A stretch of 47,570 nt of DNA from Eubacteriales bacterium (GTDB lineage Bacteria; Bacillota; Clostridia; Oscillospirales; Oscillospiraceae). Location: NCBI GenBank assembly GCA_030533415.1, contig JAUNJE010000019.1, positions 1 to 47,570 of the forward strand. The letters are read 5' to 3'. Shown here in pieces: positions 16,757 through 25,399 of the stretch (positions are counted from its first letter, which is position 1; every line of letters begins with the position of its first letter). The position numbers were made by a program, and so were the translations under genes. A model generated the notes under the pieces. The model saw only the letters and a program-made list of their open reading frames with translations, did not search any database and was not told the origin of the DNA.

Positions 16757-17062
16757 TTACTTGCTGGCGGGAGGATTCTGGCTCAGCCGGCCCTTGGGCA
16801 GGATGGCGTCCACTTCCATGTGAGGCCGGGCGATGACATGGACGGAAATCAGCTCGCCCACCTTTTCCGCAGCGGCCGCGCCGGCGTCCGTCGCGGCCTT
16901 CACCGCACCCACGTCACCGCGCACCATAACGGTCACCAGGCCGCCGCCGACCTGCTCCTTGCCCACCAGCTGCACATTGGCAGACTTGACCATGGCGTCC
17001 GCCGCCTCAATCGCGCCGATCAGGCCCTTCGTTTCGATCATACCCAGAGAATTCGTATCCAT
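16757..17062 (-). CDS. eutM: Microcompartment shell hexamer protein EutM
   Basis: A 101-aa single-domain BMC protein of the EutM/PduA/CcmK group, which tiles the facets of the shell. The start [25 protein letters not shown] and the segment [27 protein letters not shown] are diagnostic. The last 15 residues ([14 protein letters not shown]) are a short tail. It is the only single-domain hexamer gene in the window; neither eutS nor eutK is present, so it is expected to be the major facet protein. Its ribosome site GAAAGGATGG lies after a hairpin shared with pduL. Confidence 0.95.
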   Translation of the reverse strand: MDTNSLGMIETKGLIGAIEAADAMVKSANVQLVGKEQVGGGLVTVMVRGDVGAVKAATDAGAAAAEKVGELISVHVIARPHMEVDAILPKGRLSQNPPASK

Positions 17063-17085
17063 TGTTGTTCCATCCTTTCCAATTG

Positions 17086-17105
17086 TTTGGCGTCATGCCG
17101 CCAAA
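17086..17105 (-). promoter_or_regulatory. Intercistronic hairpin before eutM, shared with pduL
   Basis: TTTGGCG (17086-17092) pairs with CGCCAAA (17099-17105) around a six-base loop. Stem and five of six loop bases match the hairpin before pduL. It lies in the 74-base gap between eutL and eutM, just before the eutM ribosome site. Confidence 0.6.
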
Positions 17106-17136
17106 ATATACCGTACAGAAGGCGCTGCGTGCTTTT

Positions 17137-17766
17137 CTAGCCTTCCAGCGGCCTTACGGCCACCTCCGCTACCGCCTCGGCAAAAGCCGCGCAGGCGGCG
17201 TCACAGGCGCTCTGCGTTCCCGCCAGCAGGCCGCCGCCGAAGTTCGTCTCGCTGGGCGGCGCGTAAAGTTTACATAACGTCACATCCGCCGCTTTCAGCG
17301 CCGCGTCCATGGCGTACATGCCCTCCAGCGGCGGGGCGATGAGATAGGCCAGGGCAGTCCCTGTCCGCACACCCGCTTCGCCTGCCAAAAAGCTCCCCAC
17401 GCTGCTAACAGTTTGCGCAAGATAAGGCACGCTATTCACTTCTTCAAACCCGATTCGCTGCAGCGCGGCCAAAGCCGCCTCCATGCCGCTGCGCACCGCT
17501 CCCGGAGTCTGCCCCGCCAGGATTCCAATGACCTCTCCCGCGTTTGGCGTGGAGGCGTTGGCCGCTCCGGCGTAAAAGCTGCGGCCGTAGGCCACCTCCA
17601 CCTCCGCCGCCTTCGTCGCCGCGTCCAGGGCGATATAGGTGGCGTCATCGCAGTCGGTGGTCAGGATTCCCAGGGAGGGATATCCCTTGGGCGCGCCCAG
17701 GGCTTCGCACAGAGTGGGACTGGCATTGGCAAGATACCGCACCGCCAGCACGTTTACAGGTATCAT
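17137..17766 (-). CDS. eutL: Microcompartment shell protein EutL
   Basis: A 209-aa tandem BMC-domain protein that forms pseudohexameric trimers with a gated pore for ethanolamine and other larger molecules. It begins MIPVNVLAVRYLANASPTL, close to other EutL proteins (about 219 aa), and contains GILTTDCDDATYIALDAATK and the C-terminal ETNFGGGLLAGTQSACDAAC segment. The ATG at 17766 overlaps the eutC stop (ATGA), which decides the start; the 76 codons before it in frame lie over eutC and are not used. It is followed by a 74-base gap with a hairpin before eutM. Confidence 0.95.
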   Translation of the reverse strand: MIPVNVLAVRYLANASPTLCEALGAPKGYPSLGILTTDCDDATYIALDAATKAAEVEVAYGRSFYAGAANASTPNAGEVIGILAGQTPGAVRSGMEAALAALQRIGFEEVNSVPYLAQTVSSVGSFLAGEAGVRTGTALAYLIAPPLEGMYAMDAALKAADVTLCKLYAPPSETNFGGGLLAGTQSACDAACAAFAEAVAEVAVRPLEG

Positions 17767-18671
17767 GCCCCCGCCTCCATGTGCAGCCCCACGCCGGAGA
17801 CCTTCTTGTTCAGGATCGTTTCGATCAGCCCGGCAATGTGGGCGCCCGCCTCCACCGCCGGCGTACCCTGGGCATGGATATTGGAGACGACCGTCCGGCT
17901 GGATTCCGACACCCCTGTCCGGGGCTGGTAGGTGATATAGGCCGACATGCTCTTGTCCGTCACCAGGCCGGGGCGCTCCCCCACCAGCATGCACACCAGC
18001 TCACAGCCCGTCACATCGCCGATGGCGTCGCCGGCGCCCACCCGGCAATAGCGGACAAAAATAGGCGTTCCCGCGTCAATGCCCCGAATCTTCAGGCCCT
18101 CCCGGATGGATTCCAGGCAGTCCATGGCGTTGGCCATGATGGCGGCGGAGCTTAGCCCGTCCCCCACCACGATCTGCACCCTGGGGGTCCCGGGAATGGC
18201 GGCACGGATCTTTTTCTGGTTCTCCTCGTCAAAGCACCGCCCATGGTCCGGGCGGGTCAGGTACTCGTCCTTGTCATGGCACTTGGTCTGAACCTCCGCC
18301 ATGCCGTTTTTCGCGGCGAAGTCCTCGCTAACCTGGGAAAACACCGCATCCTGGGCCGCCGCATGATCCGCCCGGAACCGCAGCATGGTCAGGGTCTTAT
18401 ACCGGGCACCTGCCCGGCCGCTTCCCAGCCGTGCGGGGGTCCTCTCCTTCATCTTTCGGAATTTTTCTCCCTCCGCCGGATGGTCCACCAGATAAAGCTT
18501 TCGCAGATCCAGGGCCGTCACGTCCGGGACAAAATCCCCGTCATGATAATCCGTGGGCTGCTTTTCCGGCTGGGGGGCAGTGGGATGGTAATCGCTGGCC
18601 TTCACCATAGGCTCCGCATCCAGGCCCCCCAAAATTTCCGCCACCATGGCGGCCAGTTCCTGTTTGTTCAT
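17763..18671 (-). CDS. eutC: Ethanolamine ammonia-lyase small subunit EutC
   Basis: The 302-aa subunit that holds the cobalamin together with EutB. Family stretches are visible: ARLGSGRAGARYKTLTMLRF, QIVVGDGLSSAAIMANAMDC, VGAGDAIGDVTGCELVCMLV and GERPGLVTDKSMSAYITYQP. The first ~20 residues (MNKQELAAMVAEILGGLDAE) form the amphipathic targeting helix known from other EutC proteins, followed by a proline-rich linker. TAGGAGATT precedes the ATG. It sits between eutA and eutL, three genes away from its partner eutB, an unusual order for an obligate complex. Confidence 0.96.
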   Translation of the reverse strand: MNKQELAAMVAEILGGLDAEPMVKASDYHPTAPQPEKQPTDYHDGDFVPDVTALDLRKLYLVDHPAEGEKFRKMKERTPARLGSGRAGARYKTLTMLRFRADHAAAQDAVFSQVSEDFAAKNGMAEVQTKCHDKDEYLTRPDHGRCFDEENQKKIRAAIPGTPRVQIVVGDGLSSAAIMANAMDCLESIREGLKIRGIDAGTPIFVRYCRVGAGDAIGDVTGCELVCMLVGERPGLVTDKSMSAYITYQPRTGVSESSRTVVSNIHAQGTPAVEAGAHIAGLIETILNKKVSGVGLHMEAGA

Positions 18672-18688
18672 ATGAATCTCCTAATCTG

Positions 18689-20035
18689 TTACTGCGATAA
18701 AACCAAGGTCTTTACCACGACCGGAAGGGCATGGCCCACGGGAGCACCGATGTCCAGATAGCTTCCCTCGCCGACCCTCACCCGGTCAATGCACAGGATC
18801 GGGGCATCTCTGGGCAGCCGTACCGCCAGGGCCTGGCCCAGGGCCTTGGCCATGTCCTGCTCCAGGCACAGAAGCAGCGGACCCTGGGCCTGCGAAATGA
18901 TTTGCTCCGCCATGGCAACGGTCTCCCGGTACGTCGGCGACAGCAGGCCCGGCATGGCAAGCACGGTCATGCCCTCCTGCCTGCCAAGCTCCCGGTGGAT
19001 GTCCGAAAGCTTTTCAATGTTCGCCACCGGCACATTTTTCATGGGAAAATGCACATTCTGGTAAAACACCGTGCTTCCGGACAGCTGGGCGCTGTGGCAC
19101 CCGGCGCCGATGACCGTGGCCCGGATGGTTTCGCTGCCCAGCATATATTCCCCCCGGCAAAGCAGGCTTTTGCGGATCGCCTGCCCCAGCACCGGACCGA
19201 TGTCCCCATATTCCAGCCAGGGCACTTCCCGCTCTATGCAGTCCGCCACGCCCCCGGAAAAGGAGAGCACCGCACCGGCCGGGGGCGGTGCCCAGGTTTG
19301 TCCCGCCTCCGCCGTTGTCAATTGCTCCAGCAGCGGCCCGGATTCCCGCAGCCCGGCCGCCATTTCCAGCGTCTGGACCAAGGTCTGTACAACCGCTTCT
19401 ATCTGCTCCCGGCCTGCCAAATCCCCGGTTTTCAGACCACAAAGCCCCTTCAAAACCGGGGAAACATAGGAAACGGTGCCGTTTTGTTCCAGCTTGATCA
19501 GCCGTCCCCCTACGTTCAGGCAGCCCGTCTGCACAATCTTCCCCGACCGGATCAGCGCAAGGTTGCTGGTCCCGCCGCCGATATCCATGTGGAGCACGGT
19601 TTTTCCCGACCGCTCGGAAAAATCCACCGCCCCGGCGCCCTTCGCGGCCAGGACGCTTTCCAGATCCGGTCCCGCCGCCGCCACCACAAACTCTCCGGCA
19701 AAATCCGACAGGGCTTCCAGCACTGTCCGGGCATTTTCCTTCCGGCTGGTCTCCCCGGTGATGATGATGGCGCCCGTGTCCACACTGCTGCGGGTAATCC
19801 CCGCCTGCCGGTACTCCCGCTCCACGATTTCCCGCAGGGCGGCGCCGTCCATGTGGCTCTCATCCAGCAGGGGCGTGAAATGCACCGGGCTTTTGTACAA
19901 AATCTCCCGCCGGGCAATTTCCATTTCCGGAACGGCGAAGCTGGATGCCCGGTTTTCGATGGTCAGCTCCGACAGGATCATCTGTGTGGAGGTGGTTCCC
20001 ACATCCAGTCCCACACTGCGCAGCCGCTCAGACAC
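18689..20035 (-). CDS. eutA: Ethanolamine ammonia-lyase reactivating factor EutA
   Basis: An ATPase of the actin/Hsp70 fold that frees EutBC from damaged cobalamin so a fresh AdoCbl can bind. The 448-aa protein shows the phosphate loops [15 protein letters not shown] at the N-terminus and [18 protein letters not shown] at about 150, and an adenosine-pocket segment [14 protein letters not shown]. Translation begins at GTG 20035, with GAGGTGACGGGGC upstream; the start overlaps the end of eutG by eight bases. It ends 17 bases before eutC. Confidence 0.95.
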   Translation of the reverse strand: MSERLRSVGLDVGTTSTQMILSELTIENRASSFAVPEMEIARREILYKSPVHFTPLLDESHMDGAALREIVEREYRQAGITRSSVDTGAIIITGETSRKENARTVLEALSDFAGEFVVAAAGPDLESVLAAKGAGAVDFSERSGKTVLHMDIGGGTSNLALIRSGKIVQTGCLNVGGRLIKLEQNGTVSYVSPVLKGLCGLKTGDLAGREQIEAVVQTLVQTLEMAAGLRESGPLLEQLTTAEAGQTWAPPPAGAVLSFSGGVADCIEREVPWLEYGDIGPVLGQAIRKSLLCRGEYMLGSETIRATVIGAGCHSAQLSGSTVFYQNVHFPMKNVPVANIEKLSDIHRELGRQEGMTVLAMPGLLSPTYRETVAMAEQIISQAQGPLLLCLEQDMAKALGQALAVRLPRDAPILCIDRVRVGEGSYLDIGAPVGHALPVVVKTLVLSQ

Positions 20036-21110
20036 GCCCCGTCACCTCTTCCAAAATCCGCCGTACCAGGAAGTCCTCCACCTCCATGGGATTGCTCCTG
20101 CAGCAGGGATCCTCCAGCGCCGCCTTGACAATATCCCCGGCATTCCGCCACACCGCCCGGGGGTCCACTCCCGCCTGGGCCAGGGTTTCGGGGAGGTTCA
20201 GCTCCCTGCGCAGGCGGATCAGGCCGTTTCTCAGATTCCGCACCGCAATGGTGTCGGCGCTGCCGCCCATGCCCGCCGCTCTGGCCAGCTCGGCATACTT
20301 CTTCCCCGCCACATGGGCGTTGCAGCTGATAATCGCGGGAAGCAGAATGGCATTCAGCCGGCCATGGGCCACATGGAACATGCCGCCCAGGCTGTGAGAC
20401 ATGGCATGGCACAGCCCCAGGCCCGCCTGGGTGAAGGCCATGCCCGCCATGGTGGCCGCCAGATGCACCTTCAGCCGGACCTCTTTCCGTCCCGCGTAGG
20501 AGGCGGGCAGCGCGGCATAAGCGCTGCTGAAGGCCTCCCGGGCATAGATATCCGTCACCGTCCCGGCATCCCTGGCCACATAGGCCTCCACCGCATGGGC
20601 CAGCACATCGAAGCCCGCCTCGGCAATCAGGCCCTTTGGCAGCTCCTGCAGCAAATCGCTGTCCAGAATCGCCACATCCGGGCGCAGGCGCTTGTCCACC
20701 AAGGGATGCTTGACCTTTTCATGGGTCAGGATGGCAAAATCCGTCACCTCGGAACCGGAACCAGAGGTGGTGGGAATCGCCACCAGCTTGTAGCCGCCTT
20801 TGGCAAAATAGGCCATAGCCTTGGCACAGTCCATGGCACTGCCTCCCCCCAGGGCCACCAGCATATCCGGCGCAAAGGCCCGCAGGCGCGCCGTTCCCTC
20901 TGCCGCCAGCTCCACCGTCGGGTCCGGCTGAATCTTGTCGAAGATCTCCACCTCAGGGCATTTCGCTGCGTCCGCCACCTGCTTTGCCAACCCCGTTTTT
21001 GTGAAATAGGGGTCCGACACCAGAAACAGCCGCTTTGCGCCCATGCTGCCCAGAGCCGAGATCGCCCCGGCCCCGGAAATAATCTTTGTTTTACAGGAGA
21101 ATTCCTCCAT
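20028..21110 (-). CDS. eutG: Iron-containing alcohol dehydrogenase EutG
   Basis: Reduces part of the acetaldehyde to ethanol and regenerates NAD inside the microcompartment. The 360-aa group III alcohol dehydrogenase has the nucleotide motif [13 protein letters not shown], the [16 protein letters not shown] loop, and metal ligands in [24 protein letters not shown] and [13 protein letters not shown]. PduQ is the alternative name for the same activity; the eut context favours EutG. I use the ATG at 21110 ([10 protein letters not shown]), which begins the conserved fold; an in-frame ATG 17 codons upstream is possible. First gene of the operon as seen, only 124 bases after glgP, with a strong terminator in between. 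Confidence 0.9.
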   Translation of the reverse strand: MEEFSCKTKIISGAGAISALGSMGAKRLFLVSDPYFTKTGLAKQVADAAKCPEVEIFDKIQPDPTVELAAEGTARLRAFAPDMLVALGGGSAMDCAKAMAYFAKGGYKLVAIPTTSGSGSEVTDFAILTHEKVKHPLVDKRLRPDVAILDSDLLQELPKGLIAEAGFDVLAHAVEAYVARDAGTVTDIYAREAFSSAYAALPASYAGRKEVRLKVHLAATMAGMAFTQAGLGLCHAMSHSLGGMFHVAHGRLNAILLPAIISCNAHVAGKKYAELARAAGMGGSADTIAVRNLRNGLIRLRRELNLPETLAQAGVDPRAVWRNAGDIVKAALEDPCCRSNPMEVEDFLVRRILEEVTGRV

Positions 21111-21171
21111 AAAAACCCACCGCCTTTTCAGGGGTAGTATTTCCCAAGGCACGAAAATCATGTATGTTTTC

Positions 21172-21216
21172 TCAACAAAATAACCCTCCCGGCGTCCTGT
21201 GGACGCCGGGAGGGTT
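21172..21216 (-). terminator. Terminator between glgP and the eut operon
   Basis: A 16-bp perfect stem (AACCCTCCCGGCGTCC at 21182-21197, its complement at 21201-21216) with a three-base loop, followed on the minus strand by TATTTTG. It should end glgP transcripts. It does not have the paired hexaloop form of ANTAR/EutV antiterminator sites. No convincing sigma-A promoter follows it before eutG. Confidence 0.85.
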
Positions 21217-21234
21217 TAGAAAACTTTTCTTGAA

Positions 21235-23568
21235 TTAGTACTGGGTGGGCTTGATGTGCCAAATCTCTTCAGCATACTGGCGGATGGTGCGGTCGGAGGA
21301 GAACTTTGCCGCGGAGGCCACGTTCATCAGGCACTTGCGTCCGAACGCTATACGGTCGGCATAGTCATGGTTTGCCTTCAGCTTGGCATCCAAATAGGAT
21401 GCGTAGTCCAGCAGCAGGTAGTAATGGTCAGCCTTGTGCCAATTGGTGCCGTCCAGCAGGGCGTGGAACAGCTCTCTCTGGCCGTCGTCGGTGGGCACGG
21501 TACCGTCCACCAATGTGTTGATGGCACGGCGCAGGTCGGCATTGCTGTCGTAGATGCCCCGGGCATAATAGCTGTCCTTGGCGGCGTTGATCTGCTCCAC
21601 GGTGTGGCCGAAGATATACTCGTTCTCCATTCCGGCCTCCTGGGCGATCTCCACATTGGCACCGTCCAGGGTACCCAGGGTCACGGCGCCGTTCAGCATC
21701 AGCTTCATGTTGCCGGTGCCGGAGGCCTCCGTGCCGGCGGGCGAAATCTGCTCGGAGATGTCGGCAGCGGGAATGATATGCTCCGCATAGGAGCAGTTAT
21801 AGTTCTGGATAAAGACCACCTTCAGCTTATCGCTGACCGCGGGATCATTGTTGATCATCCGGGCCACCCGGTTGATATAGCGGATGATGGACTTGGCCCG
21901 GGCATAGCCGGGAGCGGACTTGGCGCCGAACAGGTATACCGTGGGATGGAAGTCAGGCAGGCGGCCCTCCTTCAGGCGGAAATAGATGTCCACAATGGAC
22001 AGGATGTTCAGCAGCTGGCGCTTATACTCATGCAGGCGCTTGACCTGAACGTCAAAGATAAAGTCAGGATTCAGCATAACGCCCTCATGCTTGGCAATGA
22101 CGCTGCACAGCTGTTCCTTCTTCATGCGCTTAATGGCGTTGAACCGGGAAACCAGTTCATCATCAATCTGGGGCTTCAATCTGCCGATCAGCTCCAGGTC
22201 CTTCAGGAAGTCACCACCCACCTTTTCCGTAATCAGGCTGGACAATTCGGGATTGCACAGGCCGATCCACCGGCGGGGGGTGATGCCGTTGGTCTTGTTC
22301 TGGAAGCGCTCGGGGTAGGCATAGTACCAATCCTTGAAGCAGTCATCCTTCAGGATCTGGGTGTGAATCTCCGCCACGCCGTTGACATAGGTGCCGACAT
22401 AAACGGACAGGTTCGCCATATGGGCGGTGTTGTCCTTGACAATAAACAGGTTGGGATGCTCCCACTTCAGCTTCTGGTCAATGCGGCAGATGATGTCCAC
22501 GATCTCCGGCACCACACTGCGCATCAGGTCCAGGGGCCACTTTTCCAGCGCTTCTCCCATAACCGTGTGGTTGGTATAGGAGAAGGTCTTCTGCGCCACC
22601 CGGAAGGCATCGTCAAAGCTCATGCCCTCCAGCATCAGCAGGCGGATCAGCTCGGGGATGGACATGGCCGGGTGGGTGTCGTTCAGCTGAACGGCATAGA
22701 ATTCCGAGAAACGGCTCAGGTCATTGCCGTGGGCAGTCTTGAAGGTGCGCAGCATATCCTGCAAAGACGCGGAACTGAGGACATACTGCTGCTTGATACG
22801 CAGGCGCTTGCCCTCCCAGGTGGAGTCATTGGGATACAGAACCCGGGTGATGTCCTCGGCCTTGTTTTTGGCATCCAGCGCCCGCAGGTAATCCTGGTCA
22901 TTGAAGGCGTTGAAATCCAGCTCCTGCTCCGCCTCGCACTGCCACAGGCGCAGAGTGCCCACATTGCTGGTGCCGTAACCGATGACGGGCACATCGTAGG
23001 GCACCGCCAGAACGGTGTGCTCAGGGAACTTGATTTTTACGGTGTGGTTATAGCGGCGGTAGGACCAGGGGTCTCCGTACTTGGTCCAGTCGTCGGCCTT
23101 TTCCACCTGGCTGCCATTGCCGTCAAAGCTCTGCTTAAACAGGCCGAACTTATAACGCAGGCCGTAGCCGGACAGGGGGATGTTGGTGGAAGCGGCGGAG
23201 TCCAGGAAACAGGCGGCCAGACGTCCCAGACCGCCATTGCCCAGAGCGTCGTCCTCAATGTCCTCCAGGATCGCCAGATCCACACCCCGCTCGGCAAAAA
23301 GCCTCTTCATCTCATCCAGAATCCCCAGATTGAACAGGTTGCTGTAAACCAGACGGCCGATCAGATACTCGGCGGAGATGTAATAAGCCTTCCGCTCACA
23401 CATACGGGTCTTCTTGGAATGGCTCCAGTTGTCGGCAATCGCCATCATAACGGCCTGGCCCAGGGCCTCATGGAGCTCCTGAGGGGTCGCGTCCTTCAGG
23501 CCCACATCGTAGGTGTACTTTAACTGTGCCTCCGTCCACTGCAGAATATTATGACAATTCAAACTCAT
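21235..23568 (-). CDS. glgP: Glycogen/maltodextrin phosphorylase
   Basis: Releases glucose-1-phosphate from glycogen or maltodextrin. The 777-aa protein has the GT35 family landmarks: DDALGNGGLGRLAACFLDS near the N-terminal third, NDTHPAMSIPEL, TNGITPRRW, VKRLHEYKRQLLN, and the pyridoxal-phosphate lysine in EASGTGNMKLMLNGAVTLGT. The ATG at 23568 (MSLNCHNILQW) follows TGGAGAGC; the open frame 43 codons further runs over the operator and promoter. Single gene behind its own promoter, with a CcpA-type site close to the start point, so glucose repression is likely. Confidence 0.96.
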   Translation of the reverse strand: MSLNCHNILQWTEAQLKYTYDVGLKDATPQELHEALGQAVMMAIADNWSHSKKTRMCERKAYYISAEYLIGRLVYSNLFNLGILDEMKRLFAERGVDLAILEDIEDDALGNGGLGRLAACFLDSAASTNIPLSGYGLRYKFGLFKQSFDGNGSQVEKADDWTKYGDPWSYRRYNHTVKIKFPEHTVLAVPYDVPVIGYGTSNVGTLRLWQCEAEQELDFNAFNDQDYLRALDAKNKAEDITRVLYPNDSTWEGKRLRIKQQYVLSSASLQDMLRTFKTAHGNDLSRFSEFYAVQLNDTHPAMSIPELIRLLMLEGMSFDDAFRVAQKTFSYTNHTVMGEALEKWPLDLMRSVVPEIVDIICRIDQKLKWEHPNLFIVKDNTAHMANLSVYVGTYVNGVAEIHTQILKDDCFKDWYYAYPERFQNKTNGITPRRWIGLCNPELSSLITEKVGGDFLKDLELIGRLKPQIDDELVSRFNAIKRMKKEQLCSVIAKHEGVMLNPDFIFDVQVKRLHEYKRQLLNILSIVDIYFRLKEGRLPDFHPTVYLFGAKSAPGYARAKSIIRYINRVARMINNDPAVSDKLKVVFIQNYNCSYAEHIIPAADISEQISPAGTEASGTGNMKLMLNGAVTLGTLDGANVEIAQEAGMENEYIFGHTVEQINAAKDSYYARGIYDSNADLRRAINTLVDGTVPTDDGQRELFHALLDGTNWHKADHYYLLLDYASYLDAKLKANHDYADRIAFGRKCLMNVASAAKFSSDRTIRQYAEEIWHIKPTQY

Positions 23569-23673
23569 GTTAGCTCTCCATTCTAAGCGGATTTCCGCTG
23601 TTGCTTCATTTCTATGGCGGCAGCTGCCGCAAAACCGGACCGCGCACCGGGCGCCGTTCGGATATTCCATGCT

Positions 23674-23688
23674 ATGAAACGTTTCCAT
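23674..23688 (-). promoter_or_regulatory. Catabolite-response-like operator at glgP
   Basis: ATGGAAACGTTTCAT (minus strand) holds the palindrome GAAACGTTTC and fits the cre consensus bound by CcpA and related LacI-family repressors. It lies about 23 bases past the -10 box, in the early transcribed region, where a roadblock or block of initiation is expected. Confidence 0.65.
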
Positions 23689-23710
23689 AAAATCCACAGC
23701 ATGCTTTTAT

Positions 23711-23739
23711 AAATTAATACTTTTTTTATTTTTTGTCAA
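23711..23739 (-). promoter_or_regulatory. Promoter of glgP
   Basis: Minus strand: -35 TTGACA (23734-23739), 17-nt A-rich spacer, -10 TAATTT (23711-23716). The remaining 150 bases up to the next terminator hold an AT-rich stretch and no gene. Confidence 0.7.
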
Positions 23740-23886
23740 GTAAAACCAGCCGATAAAGGTGTATGATTTCATATTTTTGGCATAATGTTCAGATTCTGCC
23801 CGTTTTTTTCGTACGATATACCCCGGTGTGTACAAGGCATCCGTCCTTTTCCCGAAGGAGCGGGCCGTCCATATGCCGCCGCAGCC

Positions 23887-23920
23887 GTAAAAAACAGGCC
23901 TGCCGGTTAAGGCAGGCCTG
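23887..23920 (-). terminator. Terminator of the msmX-like gene
   Basis: Stem ACAGGCCTGCC (23893-23903) with GGCAGGCCTGT (23910-23920), followed on the minus strand by TTTTTTA. Confidence 0.9.
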
Positions 23921-23936
23921 TTGCTGTCTGTGAAAA

Positions 23937-25127
23937 TTAAGCTTCCAGGTTGATACCGGTCTCCTTGTTGAAGACGTGGCAGACATGGCCGGGGAAGGTG
24001 AAGTTGACCTTGGAGCCATTGGTCAGGGCGGCAACCTCGGCACCGGTCATGTTCATGGTAGAAACGACCATGACAACATCGCGGCCCATGGAGGTGACGT
24101 GCAGGTGGACAGAGGAGCCCATCATTTCGGAGACGTCGACCTTGCCATCCAGACCGGGAGCCAGCTCAATGTGCTCAGGACGGACGCCCAGAACGACATC
24201 CTGCTCAGCCACATTGTTGGCGGCCAGCTTCTTCTGCTTCTCGTCGGACAGGGTCACGGTGATCTTATCCAGCTGAACAGCATACTTGCCGTCGACCTTG
24301 ACCAGCTTGGCGTTGTCGAACATGTTCATCTGAGGAGTACCAATGAAGGTAGCGACGAACAGGTTGTAAGGATGGTTGAAGACCTCCTGAGGAGTGCCGA
24401 TCTGCTGGATGAAGCCGTCCTTCATGATGACGATACGGTCGCCCAGAGTCATAGCCTCAGTCTGGTCGTGGGTAACATAGATAAAGGTGGTGTTGATACG
24501 CTCACGCAGCTTGATGATCTCAGCACGCATCTGGTTACGCAACTTGGCATCCAGGTTGGACAGAGGCTCGTCCATCAGCATGACCTGAGGGGCACGAACG
24601 ATAGCACGGCCGATGGCAACACGCTGGCGCTGGCCACCGGACAGAGCCTTGGGCTTACGGCCCAGGTACTGGGTGATATCCAGGATCTCAGCGGCTTCCT
24701 TAACCTTCTTGTCGATCTCGTCCTTGGGAGTATGGCGCAGCTTCAGAGCAAAAGCCATGTTCTCGTAGACGGTCATATGGGGATACAGAGCGTAGTTCTG
24801 GAAGACCATGGCAATATCGCGGTCCTTGGGGGCCACGTCGTTGACCAGACGGTCGCCGATGTACAGCTCGCCCTCGGAGATCTCTTCCAGGCCGGCGATC
24901 ATACGCAGGGTGGTGGACTTACCACAGCCGGAGGGACCGACCAGAACGATGAATTCCTTATCGGCGATTTCCAGGCTGAACTCCTGAACCGCCACGACGC
25001 CCTTGTCCGTGATCTGCAGGTTCGTCTTCTTCTCAGGCTCATCGCCCTTCTTCTTCTTTTTCTTCTTTGCGTCGTCGCCGTTGAAGGGGTAGATCTTCTT
25101 GATGTTCTTCAGGGTTAAACTTGCCAT
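23937..25127 (-). CDS. MsmX/UgpC-type sugar ABC transporter ATPase
   Basis: The ATPase that energises CUT1-family carbohydrate importers. The 396-aa protein has Walker A GPSGCGKST (64-72), Q-loop VFQNYALYPHMTVYENM, signature LSGGQRQRVAIGRA, Walker B VMLMDEPLSNLDAK and a C-terminal OB-type regulatory domain. No permease or binding protein lies nearby, so like MsmX it probably serves several transporters encoded elsewhere. Between the first strand and Walker A is a 25-residue insertion (about 16-40) with seven lysines in a row and more Asp/Glu/Lys, not usual for the family. The start codon has only AAAAGAA upstream, a weak ribosome site, after a long structured leader. Confidence 0.93.
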   Translation of the reverse strand: MASLTLKNIKKIYPFNGDDAKKKKKKKGDEPEKKTNLQITDKGVVAVQEFSLEIADKEFIVLVGPSGCGKSTTLRMIAGLEEISEGELYIGDRLVNDVAPKDRDIAMVFQNYALYPHMTVYENMAFALKLRHTPKDEIDKKVKEAAEILDITQYLGRKPKALSGGQRQRVAIGRAIVRAPQVMLMDEPLSNLDAKLRNQMRAEIIKLRERINTTFIYVTHDQTEAMTLGDRIVIMKDGFIQQIGTPQEVFNHPYNLFVATFIGTPQMNMFDNAKLVKVDGKYAVQLDKITVTLSDEKQKKLAANNVAEQDVVLGVRPEHIELAPGLDGKVDVSEMMGSSVHLHVTSMGRDVVMVVSTMNMTGAEVAALTNGSKVNFTFPGHVCHVFNKETGINLEA

Positions 25128-25306
25128 TTCTTTTCGACTCTAAACGCACCGAGCCTTTCGCGTGCGTTCTCGCGTACCGGGAAGCATCATCCCGGCAGCA
25201 TTACGACAGGTCTCCACACTGCCGCACCGTGAGTCAGACGGGGTTATCCTCCTTTATTTTAGCGGTATTGCGTCTATTTAGTGGAGTAGGCGCAACCCAC
25301 CTGGAT
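25128..25306 (-). other. Long structured 5' leader of the msmX-like gene
   Basis: From the promoter at 25313 to the start codon there are about 180 transcribed bases. They hold an isolated AAAGGAGG site without a clear downstream frame, a stem CCGGGA/TCCCGG and, next to the start, a stem AACGCAC/GTGCGTT. I recognise no known riboswitch. Confidence 0.5.
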
Positions 25307-25312
25307 AGAGAT

Positions 25313-25341
25313 ATGATATCACAATTTACAGCCCCTGGCAA
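25313..25341 (-). promoter_or_regulatory. Promoter of the msmX-like gene
   Basis: Minus strand: -35 TTGCCA (25336-25341), 17-nt spacer, -10 TATCAT (25313-25318). Confidence 0.7.
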
Positions 25342-25399
25342 TCGTAGGTTTCTACAGTTTTTCCGGTGTTCTTTTAGGCAAATTGCCCTCAGTCACCGC

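Noticed and set aside
13026-17105. eut intercistronic hairpins as ANTAR sites
   Set aside because: The loops are six bases, but read GCATGA and GCAGGA on the coding strand, without A at position 1 and G at position 4, and the hairpins are single.
17767-17994. A longer EutL reaching into eutC
   Set aside because: The upstream codons read Gly/Pro/Arg-rich antisense-like sequence within eutC; MIPVNVLAVRYL is the conserved start and overlaps the eutC stop as ATGA.
21182-21216. EutV (ANTAR) antiterminator site before the eut operon
   Set aside because: ANTAR sites need two stems with six-base loops. Only one long stem with a three-base loop is present, so I call a plain terminator.
21111-21234. 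Cobalamin riboswitch upstream of eutG
   Set aside because: No B12-box-like sequence and far too little space for the fold.
23569-23886. A small gene between glgP and the msmX-like gene
   Set aside because: Only the glgP promoter, operator and AT-rich sequence are visible; short frames there lack ribosome sites.
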